Part shown: one piece after another, positions 42,409 through 52,210 of the stretch | How the letters are laid out: each line of letters opens with the position of its first letter | Position numbering within the stretch: the stretch's first letter is position 1 | Origin: RFSX01 sp964591455 | GTDB taxonomy: Bacteria > Bacteroidota > Bacteroidia > Chitinophagales > Saprospiraceae | NCBI GenBank assembly: GCA_964591455.1 | Contig: CAZQDZ010000006.1 | Location: forward strand, 62,001 to 126,000 | Direction of reading: 5' to 3' | DNA: 64,000 bases | The notes under the pieces: model-generated | The model's input: the letters and a program-made list of their open reading frames with translations, nothing else | Databases searched by the model: none | Told to the model about the DNA's origin: nothing | Program-made: the position numbers and the translations under genes

Positions 42409-45400
42409 TTATAAATGGGATTCAATGATGGCTCTTTCTACAGCCTCCTTGTCTGGTTTAACGCCAGTCCATAGCCAGGTAGCATATACTTTAACTGTGT
42501 TTTTCAGCGCCAATAGTAAAGGCAATAAAAACAAAGTCATAAATGTCGCATAAGCTATACCGTAGGCTACAGATATTGCCATTGGTATCAAGAATTGAGC
42601 TGAAAAAGTTTTTTCAAAAATGAGCGGAGCAAGACCAGCTACAGTAGTGAGTGAGGTAAGAAAAATCGCTCTAAATCTCGATCTACCAGCTTCTACCATT
42701 GCCTTGTGATAAGGCATCCCACTTTTCAGTAGTAAATTGAATTTTTCTATAAGCACCAGCCCATCATTAACAAGGATGCCTATTAATGCAACAATGCCCA
42801 GTCCAGAGAGAATATTGATACTCTGACCATGTAGCCAATGACCCCAGGCGACACCAACAAAACTGAATGGAATTAATACAAACAACAACAATGGCTGTCC
42901 ATAGGACCTAAATACAAATGCGATTACTGCATACATGAGTAATAGAACGACAGGGAGTACTCTATTTATAGCCTTGCCGATATTGGCGAAGCCTCTGTTT
43001 TGTCCTTCGTAAAATGGTTTTACTGTTGGGTACTTGCTGATTATATCAGATATGACGCCTTCCTTTAGTTCAGAAATTACTTCAGGGGCAGAGTCTTTTA
43101 TGTTTGTTAGATCACCTTCTACTCTAATCTCTCTTTGACCATCTAAGTGATTGATAACTACATCTCCTCTTTCAATGGTATAACTGGCGATCTCGGTAAG
43201 AGGAACCCTATTGCCTGACGGTGTCACAATGCGCATCCTGTCCAGGTCTTTAATGCTTTGCCTATTAGAACGATCGTATCTAACCCATACGCGTATCTCA
43301 TCTCTTCCTCTCTGGAATCGCTGAACGGAAGCACCAAAGAATCCTGCTCTTACTTGAGACAATACAGTGTTGAGATTCAAGCCAAGTAGATATGCATTTT
43401 CTTTTAAGTTGATTTTAATCTCCTTGATGCCTGCAGGGTCGTTATCAGTAACATCAGCTATCCTTGGGTTACTTTGCATTTCAGCTTTAAGTTCCTTTTT
43501 TGCTTGCTTTAGTTCGGAGATATTATTACCTACCAATGAGATAGACACTGCTTTGCCACCAAATGAATTACCTGAACCAAATACAACGCTTTCGGCGTCG
43601 TGTATAGGCCCAAGGGCCTGCCTTATTTTATTGGAAATTTCTGATGACCGTAAATCTCTATTTTCACCTGGCAATAAATTGATTGTTAGTGAAGCGTTTG
43701 CAGATCCTGGTCCTAGTCTCCTAATTGTGTTTTCTACTATTTGTAATTCGTCCGTTTGTGATTGACTTAGATCTTTGTTGACGTCCCATGTGACTTTTTC
43801 TATAATCGTTATCAGCGAATCTGTAATCTCCTCACTAGTCCCTTCTTGCATCTTGAGATTGATGGCAATCCGGTCTGAGGCCACATTCGGGAAAAAGGTA
43901 AATCTGATGATTCCCCCTTGAAATGCGCCTATGGTCAAAAGCAAAAGCGCAATAGGAATAGAAAATCCAAATACGCTAAAATTGAGCACAAATCTCAACA
44001 TTGGGACATAGATTCTATCTCTGATCCAACTTATTACTTTATCTGCCCAAACATTTAAAATAAATGGTTTTGAGTTTTTATTTAAAGCCTTAGAATGTGA
44101 AAGATGTGCAGGCAATATAAGAAAGGCCTCTATCAGTGAGATTAATAATATTATTCCGACCACCTTGGCTATCTGTCCAAAAAATGATCCGAGTCTTTCG
44201 GGTAAAAAGATGAATGTAGAAAAAGCGATTACTGTGGTAAGGATTGCTGCAATGATTGGCGGCATCACTTGGAGGGTTCCATCTACTGCTGCTTGAAACT
44301 TTGATTTGCCATTCTCGAATTGGTTATAAATGTTCTCAGCGATTACAATGCCATCATCTACTAATATACCTATCACAATGATCATCCCAAATAATGAAAT
44401 CAGATTGATGGTCATGAAACTTGGTGCAAAAATGAACAGGCCTAAGAAAGAAAATGGTAATCCCACTGCCACCCAAAATGCGATACTGGGCTTCAAGAAA
44501 ATCGACAAAAAGAGTAAGACGAGAAATATCCCTATCATGCCATTTTCTATAAGTAGTCCCTGTCTATTATTGAGCGCAATAGAGGAGTCAGCACTAATAT
44601 TTAATTGCATGACCTCACGCTTCTCATTAAAGTCAATAATGTATTCTTTGACTTTGTCTGTTGCAGAGAGAAGGTCTTCATTGTTGGTCGTGCTGACATT
44701 GAATTGTATAGCCGGCATTCCATTAAAATGAATCCTATCTGGAATTTCAGACCATTTATCTCTCACGTTGGCCACATCCTTCAATCTAATAATTTGACCA
44801 GAGTTACTGGCCTTGACGACTATGTAATCTAGTTCGTCTCCAAAATAAGATCTGTTGTTAGCTCGTATGAGATATTCTTCTGAATCTGTCAGTATTTTCC
44901 CACCTGTAGAAATAAGGTTGGTGTTTCTGACAGCCGCCGCCACCTCTGCGAAGGTTAAGTCAAAAGCTATTAGGTCGCTTTCTCTTACTGCTATTTCTAT
45001 TTCTTCTGTTGGGAATCCACTAAGTACAAGTTGTGATATTCCTGGAATGGCTCGTATGTCATCTTCTACTGTTCTGGCAACATTCTTTAAGGTTCTAAGC
45101 GGTACTCCTTCGGCACTCAATGTAAACTCTATAGCTCTATTAATATTTTCCTGTTTGGATATTACTGGGGGCTCCATGTCTACGGGAAAGGAGGGTACTC
45201 GATCGACGGCATTTTTTACATTAGCCAGCACTATGTCAATATCTGCATCTTCTTCTATTTCCACAGTTACTGTAGCCGTGTTTTCTTGTGAGACTGAAGT
45301 GACTCTGTCTATATCCACCAAGCCCCTTAAGTTATCTTCTATCTTAAGTATTACCCCTTCTTCTATTTCTACTGGGGAAGCACCAGGGTAGGTGATATTG

Positions 45401-45543
45401 ATAAATATTAAATCTGAATCCTCTAATGGGAAAAATGATGACTTGGTATTTTTCAAACCCATAAGTCCAAATACCATAATAGACAGCATAATCACATTAA
45501 CTGCAACAGGATATTTGATAAAGAACGAAATAAATTTTCTCAT
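42409..45543 (-). CDS. RND-type efflux transporter permease
   Basis: A 1044-residue inner-membrane resistance-nodulation-division pump, the usual length. It begins with a short cytoplasmic stretch and TM1 (MRKFISFFIKYPVAVNVIML) and then the first periplasmic porter domain (FINITYPGASPVEIEEGVIL, VTVEIEEDADIDIVLANVKN). TM4 has the proton-relay Asp pair in IVIGILVDDGIVIAENIYNQ at about 395-410. The second half repeats the layout, with TM10 GLGIVALIGILVNDGLVLIE. The pattern is closest to the AcrB/HAE-like branch found widely in Bacteroidota; no heavy-metal signature was noted. The substrate is unknown. It lies between the adaptor (42-base gap) and TolC. Confidence 0.95.
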   Translation of the reverse strand: MRKFISFFIKYPVAVNVIMLSIMVFGLMGLKNTKSSFFPLEDSDLIFINITYPGASPVEIEEGVILKIEDNLRGLVDIDRVTSVSQENTATVTVEIEEDADIDIVLANVKNAVDRVPSFPVDMEPPVISKQENINRAIEFTLSAEGVPLRTLKNVARTVEDDIRAIPGISQLVLSGFPTEEIEIAVRESDLIAFDLTFAEVAAAVRNTNLISTGGKILTDSEEYLIRANNRSYFGDELDYIVVKASNSGQIIRLKDVANVRDKWSEIPDRIHFNGMPAIQFNVSTTNNEDLLSATDKVKEYIIDFNEKREVMQLNISADSSIALNNRQGLLIENGMIGIFLVLLFLSIFLKPSIAFWVAVGLPFSFLGLFIFAPSFMTINLISLFGMIIVIGILVDDGIVIAENIYNQFENGKSKFQAAVDGTLQVMPPIIAAILTTVIAFSTFIFLPERLGSFFGQIAKVVGIILLISLIEAFLILPAHLSHSKALNKNSKPFILNVWADKVISWIRDRIYVPMLRFVLNFSVFGFSIPIALLLLTIGAFQGGIIRFTFFPNVASDRIAINLKMQEGTSEEITDSLITIIEKVTWDVNKDLSQSQTDELQIVENTIRRLGPGSANASLTINLLPGENRDLRSSEISNKIRQALGPIHDAESVVFGSGNSFGGKAVSISLVGNNISELKQAKKELKAEMQSNPRIADVTDNDPAGIKEIKINLKENAYLLGLNLNTVLSQVRAGFFGASVQRFQRGRDEIRVWVRYDRSNRQSIKDLDRMRIVTPSGNRVPLTEIASYTIERGDVVINHLDGQREIRVEGDLTNIKDSAPEVISELKEGVISDIISKYPTVKPFYEGQNRGFANIGKAINRVLPVVLLLMYAVIAFVFRSYGQPLLLFVLIPFSFVGVAWGHWLHGQSINILSGLGIVALIGILVNDGLVLIEKFNLLLKSGMPYHKAMVEAGRSRFRAIFLTSLTTVAGLAPLIFEKTFSAQFLIPMAISVAYGIAYATFMTLFLLPLLLALKNTVKVYATWLWTGVKPDKEAVERAIIESHL

Positions 45544-45585
45544 GGATGATTGCTAACTATTGGAGTGTAGTTCTGAAAAGGGTGA

Positions 45586-46698
45586 TTAGTTTTCTTTGTA
45601 GCGTTGTACAGTCATGCCATCAAAAGCGCCAGGAATGACTCTGCTGAGTATTTCTATGCCTTCAGGTAAGTCCTTGAGTACAGCTTCATTTTCCGTAAAG
45701 TGGACGATGTCTGCATCTATGAGTTCTAATTTGTCTTTATTGATTTTGTAAATTTTATTATTATCCACTAATAGTTTCCGAGAGATTGTGTAGGTGTTTT
45801 TTTCATTCTTTGTCTGTAGACTGGCTTCCAAGTACATGCCTTCCCTAAGTCCTGAACCATTGACGCGTATGTATGCCTGTATTGTTTGTGTGTTAGGGTC
45901 TACCAAACTATTGACTCTACTAACTTTGCCTTTCCATGTGTTGGTTTTTTCTACATCTTGAAGGGTCACTTGATTGCCGACATTGAGAAGACTGGCATAA
46001 GCAGAATTGACAGCAACTTCTAATTCATAGATATTTGGATTTATAAATTCTCCAAGTTTTTGTCCAGGTCTCACAAGTACACCTTTGTCTATATTGGCTT
46101 CTGTGAGAATGCCATCATAAGGCGCAGTGATTGTATACTTTGCAGAACGTTCCTCCAGATTTTTCACCATATACCAATTGGTGCTAATATTCCTGTTTGC
46201 AATAAATAACTTTTCCTTAGTAGTAGTTGGCTCAGGAAATTTCTTCAGTGGTGCTTCTAGTTTGAAACTTTCCACATAACTAAACCAAACGTCGTAGGCT
46301 TCAGGATAATCAAATTTCAAATCTGGTAAAAGTCCAACGACTTGATTGTACAAACTACTTTTTTGTGACTTAAGGTTGGCTCTATGTTCATCACTATTGA
46401 GCTTAATGAGGACAGCGCCAGCGGGGTAGTAAATGCCAGGCTTAAAAGACTTTTCGCTATAATCGAATATTCCCTGTACTTCTGAATAGATTTCGATTCT
46501 ATCTCTTGCAGATAGATTACCACTGGCTGTTATAGTTATAGGCATAGTACTGTTAGATACAGACTCGCTAAAAGCAACTGGGATGGACTTTGGTGTCTTC
46601 TTGGGAGTAGGTTTTTCTCTGCTTCCCATTTTCTTCATACCAAAGTAACCAACAGCAATAATCAGTAAGCCAATAGCACTTATGATAATTTGTCTCAT
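45586..46698 (-). CDS. RND efflux periplasmic adaptor (membrane fusion protein)
   Basis: A 370-residue HlyD/AcrA-type adaptor. An N-terminal anchor (ISAIGLLIIAVGYFGMKKMG) and polar linker lead to the lipoyl-like half IEIYSEVQGIFDYSEKSFKP and LIKLNSDEHRANLKSQKSSL, a helical hairpin, the second lipoyl half YTITAPYDGILTEANIDKGV with PGQKLGEFI, and beta-barrel segments GNQVTLQDVEKTNTWKGKVS and VDPNTQTIQAYIRVNGSGLR with EGMYLEASL. No lipobox Cys is seen, so it appears anchored by a helix. It is the first gene of the adaptor-RND-TolC operon, and the divergent lipoprotein gene starts 249 bases away. Confidence 0.93.
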   Translation of the reverse strand: MRQIIISAIGLLIIAVGYFGMKKMGSREKPTPKKTPKSIPVAFSESVSNSTMPITITASGNLSARDRIEIYSEVQGIFDYSEKSFKPGIYYPAGAVLIKLNSDEHRANLKSQKSSLYNQVVGLLPDLKFDYPEAYDVWFSYVESFKLEAPLKKFPEPTTTKEKLFIANRNISTNWYMVKNLEERSAKYTITAPYDGILTEANIDKGVLVRPGQKLGEFINPNIYELEVAVNSAYASLLNVGNQVTLQDVEKTNTWKGKVSRVNSLVDPNTQTIQAYIRVNGSGLREGMYLEASLQTKNEKNTYTISRKLLVDNNKIYKINKDKLELIDADIVHFTENEAVLKDLPEGIEILSRVIPGAFDGMTVQRYKEN

Positions 46699-46947
46699 GT
46701 AAGTTGTGATTGAGATTCTAAATGCAAGTTAAGATTTATGTTGTGATTACAGGCGGAAGCGGTATTTTGTTCAATAGATAGGCTACTCCAGTTAATACTA
46801 GAATAAAAGAACTGGTTGTTCCTTATCTTAACTTATCGTCCTTTCTGAATGGTATATGGTATATAGAAGTTCTCAAAACCAAGAACTTTGTATAGACTTA
46901 TAAACTTTAGAACATTTTGGCTGAATAAGCATTTTCTATTTATGCAT

Positions 46948-47592
46948 ATGAAAGTTATTATAATTCTATTGACGGGTATCGCCGTATTGTTGTTGCTCTC
47001 ACAATGCAAATCTTCTCGTGTTTCAGAAAGTCCTACTAATGTACCTAGCGCTGACCCGCCCACATTTCAGGAAGCAGATAGGCAATTTGCAGATGTCTAT
47101 AAAATCCTTGACGGTACTTGGAAAGGAGAATTTATAATCTATGAAGATGCCAACCCAAGAGCACTGAGTGATATCAATTTGACCGAATTGACTTTAGACC
47201 ATATTAAATCTCCATCTCTCAAGGAAGTCAATCGAATTAATGTCACTCAAGTCTATACCTCTGAATCCCCATACTTCCAAAGAGTCAAGATCACAGACTA
47301 TTATCCGGACTCTGGTAAAGAAGAGATAGCCACAGGTGTTAATAAAGTAGAAAATGGACAGATGTGGTGCATAGTCAATAAACCCAAAGAGACCATCATT
47401 CATGAAGGCAGTAGACTAGAAGATAACGGCATCATCTGGCAATCCAATCAAAAATCTCCACAAAAGATAGAGTACTTCCAAGAGACCGTGGGCGCAGATT
47501 ACTATGAGATTATAGGTTATGGCTACTATTCAGGTGACGATGCGACGCTAAGCCCTAAGTTGTGGTTCTATAGCAGATATGAGCGGCAATGA
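46948..47592 (+). CDS. Small lipoprotein of unknown function
   Basis: A 214-residue predicted lipoprotein: MKVIIILLTGIAVLLLLSQC with Cys at 20 (lipobox LSQC), then a Ser/Pro-rich linker. The body begins YKILDGTWKGEFIIYED and continues with alternating strands (VNRINVTQVYTSESPYFQRV, EIATGVNKVENGQMWCIVNK, YYEIIGYGYYSGDDA), which looks like a small beta-barrel, possibly lipocalin- or DUF1579-like, but I cannot name the family. ATG 46942 is six bases earlier and equally possible; the longer TTG-initiated frame is not supported. It is monocistronic, upstream of the nqr operon, and ends 234 bases before nqrA. Confidence 0.75.
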   Translation: MKVIIILLTGIAVLLLLSQCKSSRVSESPTNVPSADPPTFQEADRQFADVYKILDGTWKGEFIIYEDANPRALSDINLTELTLDHIKSPSLKEVNRINVTQVYTSESPYFQRVKITDYYPDSGKEEIATGVNKVENGQMWCIVNKPKETIIHEGSRLEDNGIIWQSNQKSPQKIEYFQETVGADYYEIIGYGYYSGDDATLSPKLWFYSRYERQ

Positions 47593-47736
47593 ATGGATTC
47601 AGATTCCTATTGTTTTTGAGAACTTTCTAAACCTATAGGCAAACACGAGGCAGAACAATTATTTAGACTAAATCTAAATAAGCTATACTGCCTTTATACT
47701 CTATCTGTGCGGACAGAGACACATACAAAAGAATCA

Positions 47737-47744
47737 TATATTTG
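47737..47744 (+). promoter_or_regulatory. Possible Bacteroidota -7 promoter element for the nqr operon
   Basis: The sequence tatatttg matches the Bacteroidota consensus TAnnTTTG and lies 83 bases before the nqrA start in the only spacer ahead of the operon. A matching -33 TTG at the right distance is not obvious, so this is a tentative call. Confidence 0.45.
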
Positions 47745-47826
47745 CGGTGATTTTTGGGGGCCTCTAACTACTTATTCTTTAGACAGGCAGCCCAATTAAT
47801 AACAATGTAGAAACTCATATATCAGT

Positions 47827-49368
47827 ATGCTATTAGCAGCTCTACTTCTGATTGCAGTCGTACTTATCCTTGCATCAGTCCTCACCGTCTCTGACAATCT
47901 CATTCAAATAGAAGCAAAACAACATGGAATTGACACTGAGAAGAACAATCTCAGCATTTTTCCTAGTCTAAGCAATCTAGTCGGAAAACCCGCACCAAAA
48001 TTTGCAGATAAAACTGCTTATCATAACCTCAGTAAGGGTCATGATATCAAGCTGGCTGGAAAAGCGACAATTACCACAGACAAAGTCTCTGTGAGTAGAT
48101 TTGCACTTAAGCCAACAGATTATAGAGGTATTGCCCCGATTCCTAAGATGGAAGTGGCCGTTGGAGACGAAGTTAAAGCAGGAGAACCCATATTCTTCGA
48201 TAAGCAGAGTCCTGACATAAAGTATGTTGCTCCAGTGAGTGGCGAATTGGTAGAGTTAAGAAGAGGCGCTAAGAGAGCCGTCACTCATATAGTAATCTTG
48301 GCAGATAAAGAACAGCAATACCACCAAAACGAGGTAATCAATCTTTCTTCTTCCAAGAGAGAAGAGATTGTGTCATACTTAATGGCTTCAGGAGGGTGGA
48401 CACTTATGAATCAAAGACCCTTTGATATCATACCTGATCCAGCGATAACACCAGATAATATATTTATATCGGCATTCAGCACTGCGCCTTTAGCACCTGA
48501 CTATAGTCATCTTGTAGAAGGCAGGGCTAATGATTTGCAATCAGCGGTAGATGTGCTTAATGCGCTTACTTCTGGCAAAGTGTACATTGGATTAGATGGC
48601 AGGGGAGTCACACCTAATACAGCATTGACAGAGATTACTGGTGCGGAAAAGCACTATTTCAATGGAAAACATCCTGCTGGAAATGTAGGGGTGCAAATAC
48701 ATCACGTAGCTCCGATTAAGAATACTGGTGCTGTATGGACCATGACATTAGAGAATGCTTTGACCTTAGGTCATCTTATAAGGACTGGAAAATATAACTC
48801 GAGCAAGGTAGTGGCACTGACAGGTGCCCAATTTGAGGCACCGCAATTAGTCAAGACCTTTGCGGGTGCAAGTATAGATGAGCTGACAAAAGGAAATATA
48901 AAATCAGGTGGCACAACCAGACTGATAGAAGGGGATGTGCTTTCTGGAAAGACTCTGAGCACAGATGATTTCTTAGGTAATGGCATCAGTCAAATTACCT
49001 CTATTAAAGAAGGAGATAACTATGAGCTTTTTGGTTGGTTATTACCAGTAAAGCCGAGACCTTCTATATCCAAGTCTATGCCTGGCTTTTTAATGCCTGG
49101 AATGGAATATGAGGCCAATACAAATACTCACGGAGAGAAGCGGGCTTTTGTGGTCACTGGACAATATGAGAAAATGATACCAATGGATATCCTCCCACAG
49201 CATCTGATGAAAGCAATCATGGCTGGAGATATAGAACGGATGGAAGGACTTGGAATCAATGAGTTGTCAGAAGAAGATGTGGCCTTGGCAGAGTTTGCCT
49301 GCACATCTAAGATGCCTCTTCAGGAGATTCTTAGAGATGGTCTAGACATGATGAGAGAGCAAGCGTAA
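47827..49368 (+). CDS. nqrA: Na+-translocating NADH:quinone reductase subunit A, with N-terminal extension
   Basis: NqrA is the large peripheral subunit of the Na+-pumping NADH:ubiquinone/menaquinone oxidoreductase. Family sequence begins at HNLSKGHDIKLAGKATITTD (about residue 66) and includes YRGIAPIPKMEVAVGDEVKA, KYVAPVSGELVELRRGAKRA, FSTAPLAPDYSHLVEGRAND, HPAGNVGVQIHHVAPIKN and FLMPGMEYEANTNTHGEKRA. The total of 513 residues exceeds the usual ~450 because ~65 residues precede the core. They start with a strong hydrophobic helix (LLAALLLIAVVLILASVLTV) and contain DNLIQIEAKQHGIDTEKNNL. The ATG at 47827 is the only start upstream of the helix that I see, and the extension looks genuinely coded. 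It is first in the nqrA-F operon. Confidence 0.93.
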   Translation: MLLAALLLIAVVLILASVLTVSDNLIQIEAKQHGIDTEKNNLSIFPSLSNLVGKPAPKFADKTAYHNLSKGHDIKLAGKATITTDKVSVSRFALKPTDYRGIAPIPKMEVAVGDEVKAGEPIFFDKQSPDIKYVAPVSGELVELRRGAKRAVTHIVILADKEQQYHQNEVINLSSSKREEIVSYLMASGGWTLMNQRPFDIIPDPAITPDNIFISAFSTAPLAPDYSHLVEGRANDLQSAVDVLNALTSGKVYIGLDGRGVTPNTALTEITGAEKHYFNGKHPAGNVGVQIHHVAPIKNTGAVWTMTLENALTLGHLIRTGKYNSSKVVALTGAQFEAPQLVKTFAGASIDELTKGNIKSGGTTRLIEGDVLSGKTLSTDDFLGNGISQITSIKEGDNYELFGWLLPVKPRPSISKSMPGFLMPGMEYEANTNTHGEKRAFVVTGQYEKMIPMDILPQHLMKAIMAGDIERMEGLGINELSEEDVALAEFACTSKMPLQEILRDGLDMMREQA

Positions 49369-49406
49369 TCTAACAAATAGTAAAATCACAGAACCAAGTA
49401 ATACAC

Positions 49407-50708
49407 ATGGGTTTACTCAGTTTCTTAAAGAAAATAGAACCAGATAAAAAGAAAAGTCCATTCTTACACACGTTGTATGATGGCTTTTTCACTTTTGCAT
49501 ATGCACCTAATACGGTAACAAAAGGTGGGGTACATATCCGTGACGGTATGGACTTAAAGCGGACGATGGTAATTGTCGTATTGGCTATGCAGTTGTGTTA
49601 CATATTTGGTACGTATAATATAGGTCATCAGCACTTTGTTGCCGCTGGTCAGTATTTGGGATTCCTAGAAGGGTTTCATCTAAAGTTGGCTCATGGGCTC
49701 ATTAAGCTCCTTCCGATATTCGTGGTGACACACGTGGTCGGATTAGGTATAGAGTTCTGGTTCGCCGCGAAGAAAGGGCATCCCATAGAAGAAGGGTTTC
49801 TGGTCTCTGGTGCACTCATACCATTAATCATGCCGCCAGATATCCCAATGTGGATACTGGCAGTGGCCGTCGCTTTTGCTGTGATTTTAGGAAAAGAAGC
49901 TTTTGGAGGTACAGGAATGAATATTTGGAATGTCGCCTTACTCGCAAGGGTATTTGTATTCTTCGCTTACCCAACGACAATATCTGGAGATGAGGTATGG
50001 GTATCAGGTTATGAAGGATTAGGTGCTGGAATGGCAGCTGATTATGGATGGGCGCATGGATTGTTAGATAACTTATTTGGATGGATGGATCTGCCCACCT
50101 TTGGCGCTGGAGCTGCGGTCGTAGATGGCTATTCTGGTGCCACGCCACTGGCCTTGGCTTATCAAGGTGGATGGGAGAATGTCACCAGCCAATTTAGTGT
50201 GTCCCAGATGTGGTGGGGTGCCATACCTGGTTCTATAGGAGAAACAAGTAAGCCACTTATTATTATAGGGGCACTCGCATTATTAGCTACAGGAATTGCT
50301 AGCTGGCGTATTATGGTCAGTATGTTTGTAGGAGCAGCTATCATGGCTATGCTTCTAAATGCCTGGGGAGCGACACCATTTATGACAGTGCCTTGGTACT
50401 ATCAGTTCTATATCGGAAGTTTCTTTTTTGCTATGGCATTTATGGCAACAGATCCGGTTACCGCCGCCTCGACCAATAAAGGTAAGCTTGTCTATGGATT
50501 TCTAATCGGTATGATAGGTATGCTTATCCGTGTAATTAATCCAGCATACCCTGAAGGATGGATGTTAGCCATCTTATTCCTCAATACATTCGCCCCACTC
50601 ATAGATCACTATGTAATAGAAGGCAATATCAAGAAAAGGATGAAAGCTTCTGTATCTGAGGTTAGTAGTACCACTCATTCACAACAAAATGAAATAACAC
50701 ATGCATAG
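49407..50708 (+). CDS. nqrB: Na+-NQR subunit B
   Basis: Membrane subunit that carries covalent FMN and forms part of the Na+ path. The 433-residue protein has about ten helices. The FMN-attachment Thr lies in VVDGYSGATPLALAY at about residues 237-251 (motif SGAT). Other conserved segments are HIRDGMDLKRTMVIVVLAMQ, GFLVSGALIPLIMPPDIPMW, GKEAFGGTGMNIWNVALLAR and AFMATDPVTAASTNKGKLVY. It starts 38 bases after nqrA and overlaps nqrC by 8 bases. Confidence 0.97.
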   Translation: MGLLSFLKKIEPDKKKSPFLHTLYDGFFTFAYAPNTVTKGGVHIRDGMDLKRTMVIVVLAMQLCYIFGTYNIGHQHFVAAGQYLGFLEGFHLKLAHGLIKLLPIFVVTHVVGLGIEFWFAAKKGHPIEEGFLVSGALIPLIMPPDIPMWILAVAVAFAVILGKEAFGGTGMNIWNVALLARVFVFFAYPTTISGDEVWVSGYEGLGAGMAADYGWAHGLLDNLFGWMDLPTFGAGAAVVDGYSGATPLALAYQGGWENVTSQFSVSQMWWGAIPGSIGETSKPLIIIGALALLATGIASWRIMVSMFVGAAIMAMLLNAWGATPFMTVPWYYQFYIGSFFFAMAFMATDPVTAASTNKGKLVYGFLIGMIGMLIRVINPAYPEGWMLAILFLNTFAPLIDHYVIEGNIKKRMKASVSEVSSTTHSQQNEITHA

Positions 50709-51441
50709 TACATCATCTGTATTACGATTTGTTATCATCATGACATCCATCGTGGCTATGCTTCTGGCTTTGCTACAAAATGGACTCAAGTCAAGACACG
50801 ATGCTAATGAGGCTGTCTACAGCAAGAAAGCCACTCTTGGCGCCATTGCAGACCACCTAGGAATAGACTATGGTGATATTACTAATGAGCAAGTAGAAGA
50901 AATATTTGCTACTAGTATAGAGCAGATTGTCATCAACCAAGATGGAAAAATCTTTTCCCAAGAGGATGTAGAATCTATGGGTTATAAAGGGGGCATGGCT
51001 GCCGACATAGATATGGCGAAAGAACATAAGAAAGGAGACGATAAATTGTTACCACTTTTTATATACACAAAAGATGACGGTAAGAAGTATTATATCTTGT
51101 ACGCAAGAGGTAAAGGACTCTGGGATGAGATTTGGGGCTGTGTGGCACTTCAGGATGATTTTAATACCATAGCAGGTGTATCATTTGACCATAAGGCGGA
51201 GACTCCTGGTTTGGGTGCAGAGATAAAAGATAATAAAGCTTGGGTAAAGCAATTTATAGGCAAGAAAATATATGATGATGCTGATTTCAAATCAGTATAC
51301 GTTAGAAAAGGCGGTGCTAAAGACGATGTATATGAAGTAGATGGTATATCAGGCGCAACGATTACAGGTGACGGGGTTACAGATATGCTGACCGACTATC
51401 TCATAGATTACGAGACTTATTTAGAAACATTAAAAAGCTAA
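50701..51441 (+). CDS. nqrC: Na+-NQR subunit C
   Basis: Single-span subunit with covalent FMN on the periplasmic side. It has one N-terminal helix (VLRFVIIMTSIVAMLLALLQ), a conserved block KGLWDEIWGCVALQDDFNTI at about 138-157, HKAETPGLGAEI, and the FMN-binding Thr in VDGISGATITGDGVTDML at about 218-235. The length of 246 residues is typical. It overlaps nqrB by 8 bases, implying coupled translation. Confidence 0.97.
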   Translation: MHSTSSVLRFVIIMTSIVAMLLALLQNGLKSRHDANEAVYSKKATLGAIADHLGIDYGDITNEQVEEIFATSIEQIVINQDGKIFSQEDVESMGYKGGMAADIDMAKEHKKGDDKLLPLFIYTKDDGKKYYILYARGKGLWDEIWGCVALQDDFNTIAGVSFDHKAETPGLGAEIKDNKAWVKQFIGKKIYDDADFKSVYVRKGGAKDDVYEVDGISGATITGDGVTDMLTDYLIDYETYLETLKS

Positions 51442-51477
51442 GGGTCATCAGACCTCTCAGATTATAACTAAACTATT

Positions 51478-52173
51478 ATGGCAGATATAGCAGTAGTAGA
51501 AAAAAAAGAAGCAATAAAATTCGGTAAGAAAGAGCGAAAGTTACTTACTGACCCATTGGATGACAATAACCCGATTACGGTACAGGTACTAGGTATCTGT
51601 TCTGCATTGGCAGTAACTACGGGTATGAAAAATGCAGCAGTCATGGCCGTCGCAGTGGTTTTTGTATGCCTGTTCTCCAATGTGATTACTTCTGCATTGA
51701 GAAACTTCATACCAAAGCAGGTAAGGATGATTGTGCAGCTTGTGATCATTGCCACATTAGTAACCGTGGTGGAGTTAACCTTGAAGGCATATGCTTTCGA
51801 AAGTTATAAGCAGCTATCTGTTTTCATTGGACTAATCATCACCAACTGTATAGTTATGGGTAGGTTAGAAGCCTTTGCGATGGCGAACAGACCTTATGAG
51901 TCAGCATTAGATGGACTGGGTAACGGTATTGGATATGGGGTTATATTATTGATAGTGGCATTCTTTAGAGAGTTTTTTGGTAAAGGTGAAATCTTTGGTG
52001 CAAAGATTATAGGTGCCGCACCTGAGTATTGGATAAATACTTTAGAGAGTACCTGGTTTGGTTGGTATCAAGGAAATAACCTTATGGTCCTATTCCCTTC
52101 TGCCATGTTTGTGATTGCTGTTTTGATATGGGCTCATAGAGCTTGGAATCCTAAGCTGGTAGACATATCATAA
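51478..52173 (+). CDS. nqrD: Na+-NQR subunit D
   Basis: Polytopic subunit related to RnfE; NqrD and NqrE hold an Fe-S centre or redox path between cytoplasmic and periplasmic cofactors. The 231-residue product has six helices and the conserved LTDPLDDNNPITVQVLGICS, LRNFIPKQVRMIVQLVIIAT, FIGLIITNCIVMGRLEAFAM (with the conserved Cys near 124) and GLGNGIGYGVILLIVAFFRE. A 20-residue charged N-terminal tail precedes the core. It lies 36 bases after nqrC and 37 before nqrE. Confidence 0.96.
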   Translation: MADIAVVEKKEAIKFGKKERKLLTDPLDDNNPITVQVLGICSALAVTTGMKNAAVMAVAVVFVCLFSNVITSALRNFIPKQVRMIVQLVIIATLVTVVELTLKAYAFESYKQLSVFIGLIITNCIVMGRLEAFAMANRPYESALDGLGNGIGYGVILLIVAFFREFFGKGEIFGAKIIGAAPEYWINTLESTWFGWYQGNNLMVLFPSAMFVIAVLIWAHRAWNPKLVDIS

Positions 52174-52210
52174 TTTTAAATTAATTAGAATCAAATAAAA
52201 GAAGAGCCTC

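Noticed and set aside
44330..44731. Plus-strand frames of 130-180 codons opposite the RND gene
   Set aside because: They are antisense shadows of a strongly conserved 1044-residue transporter and have no domain of their own.
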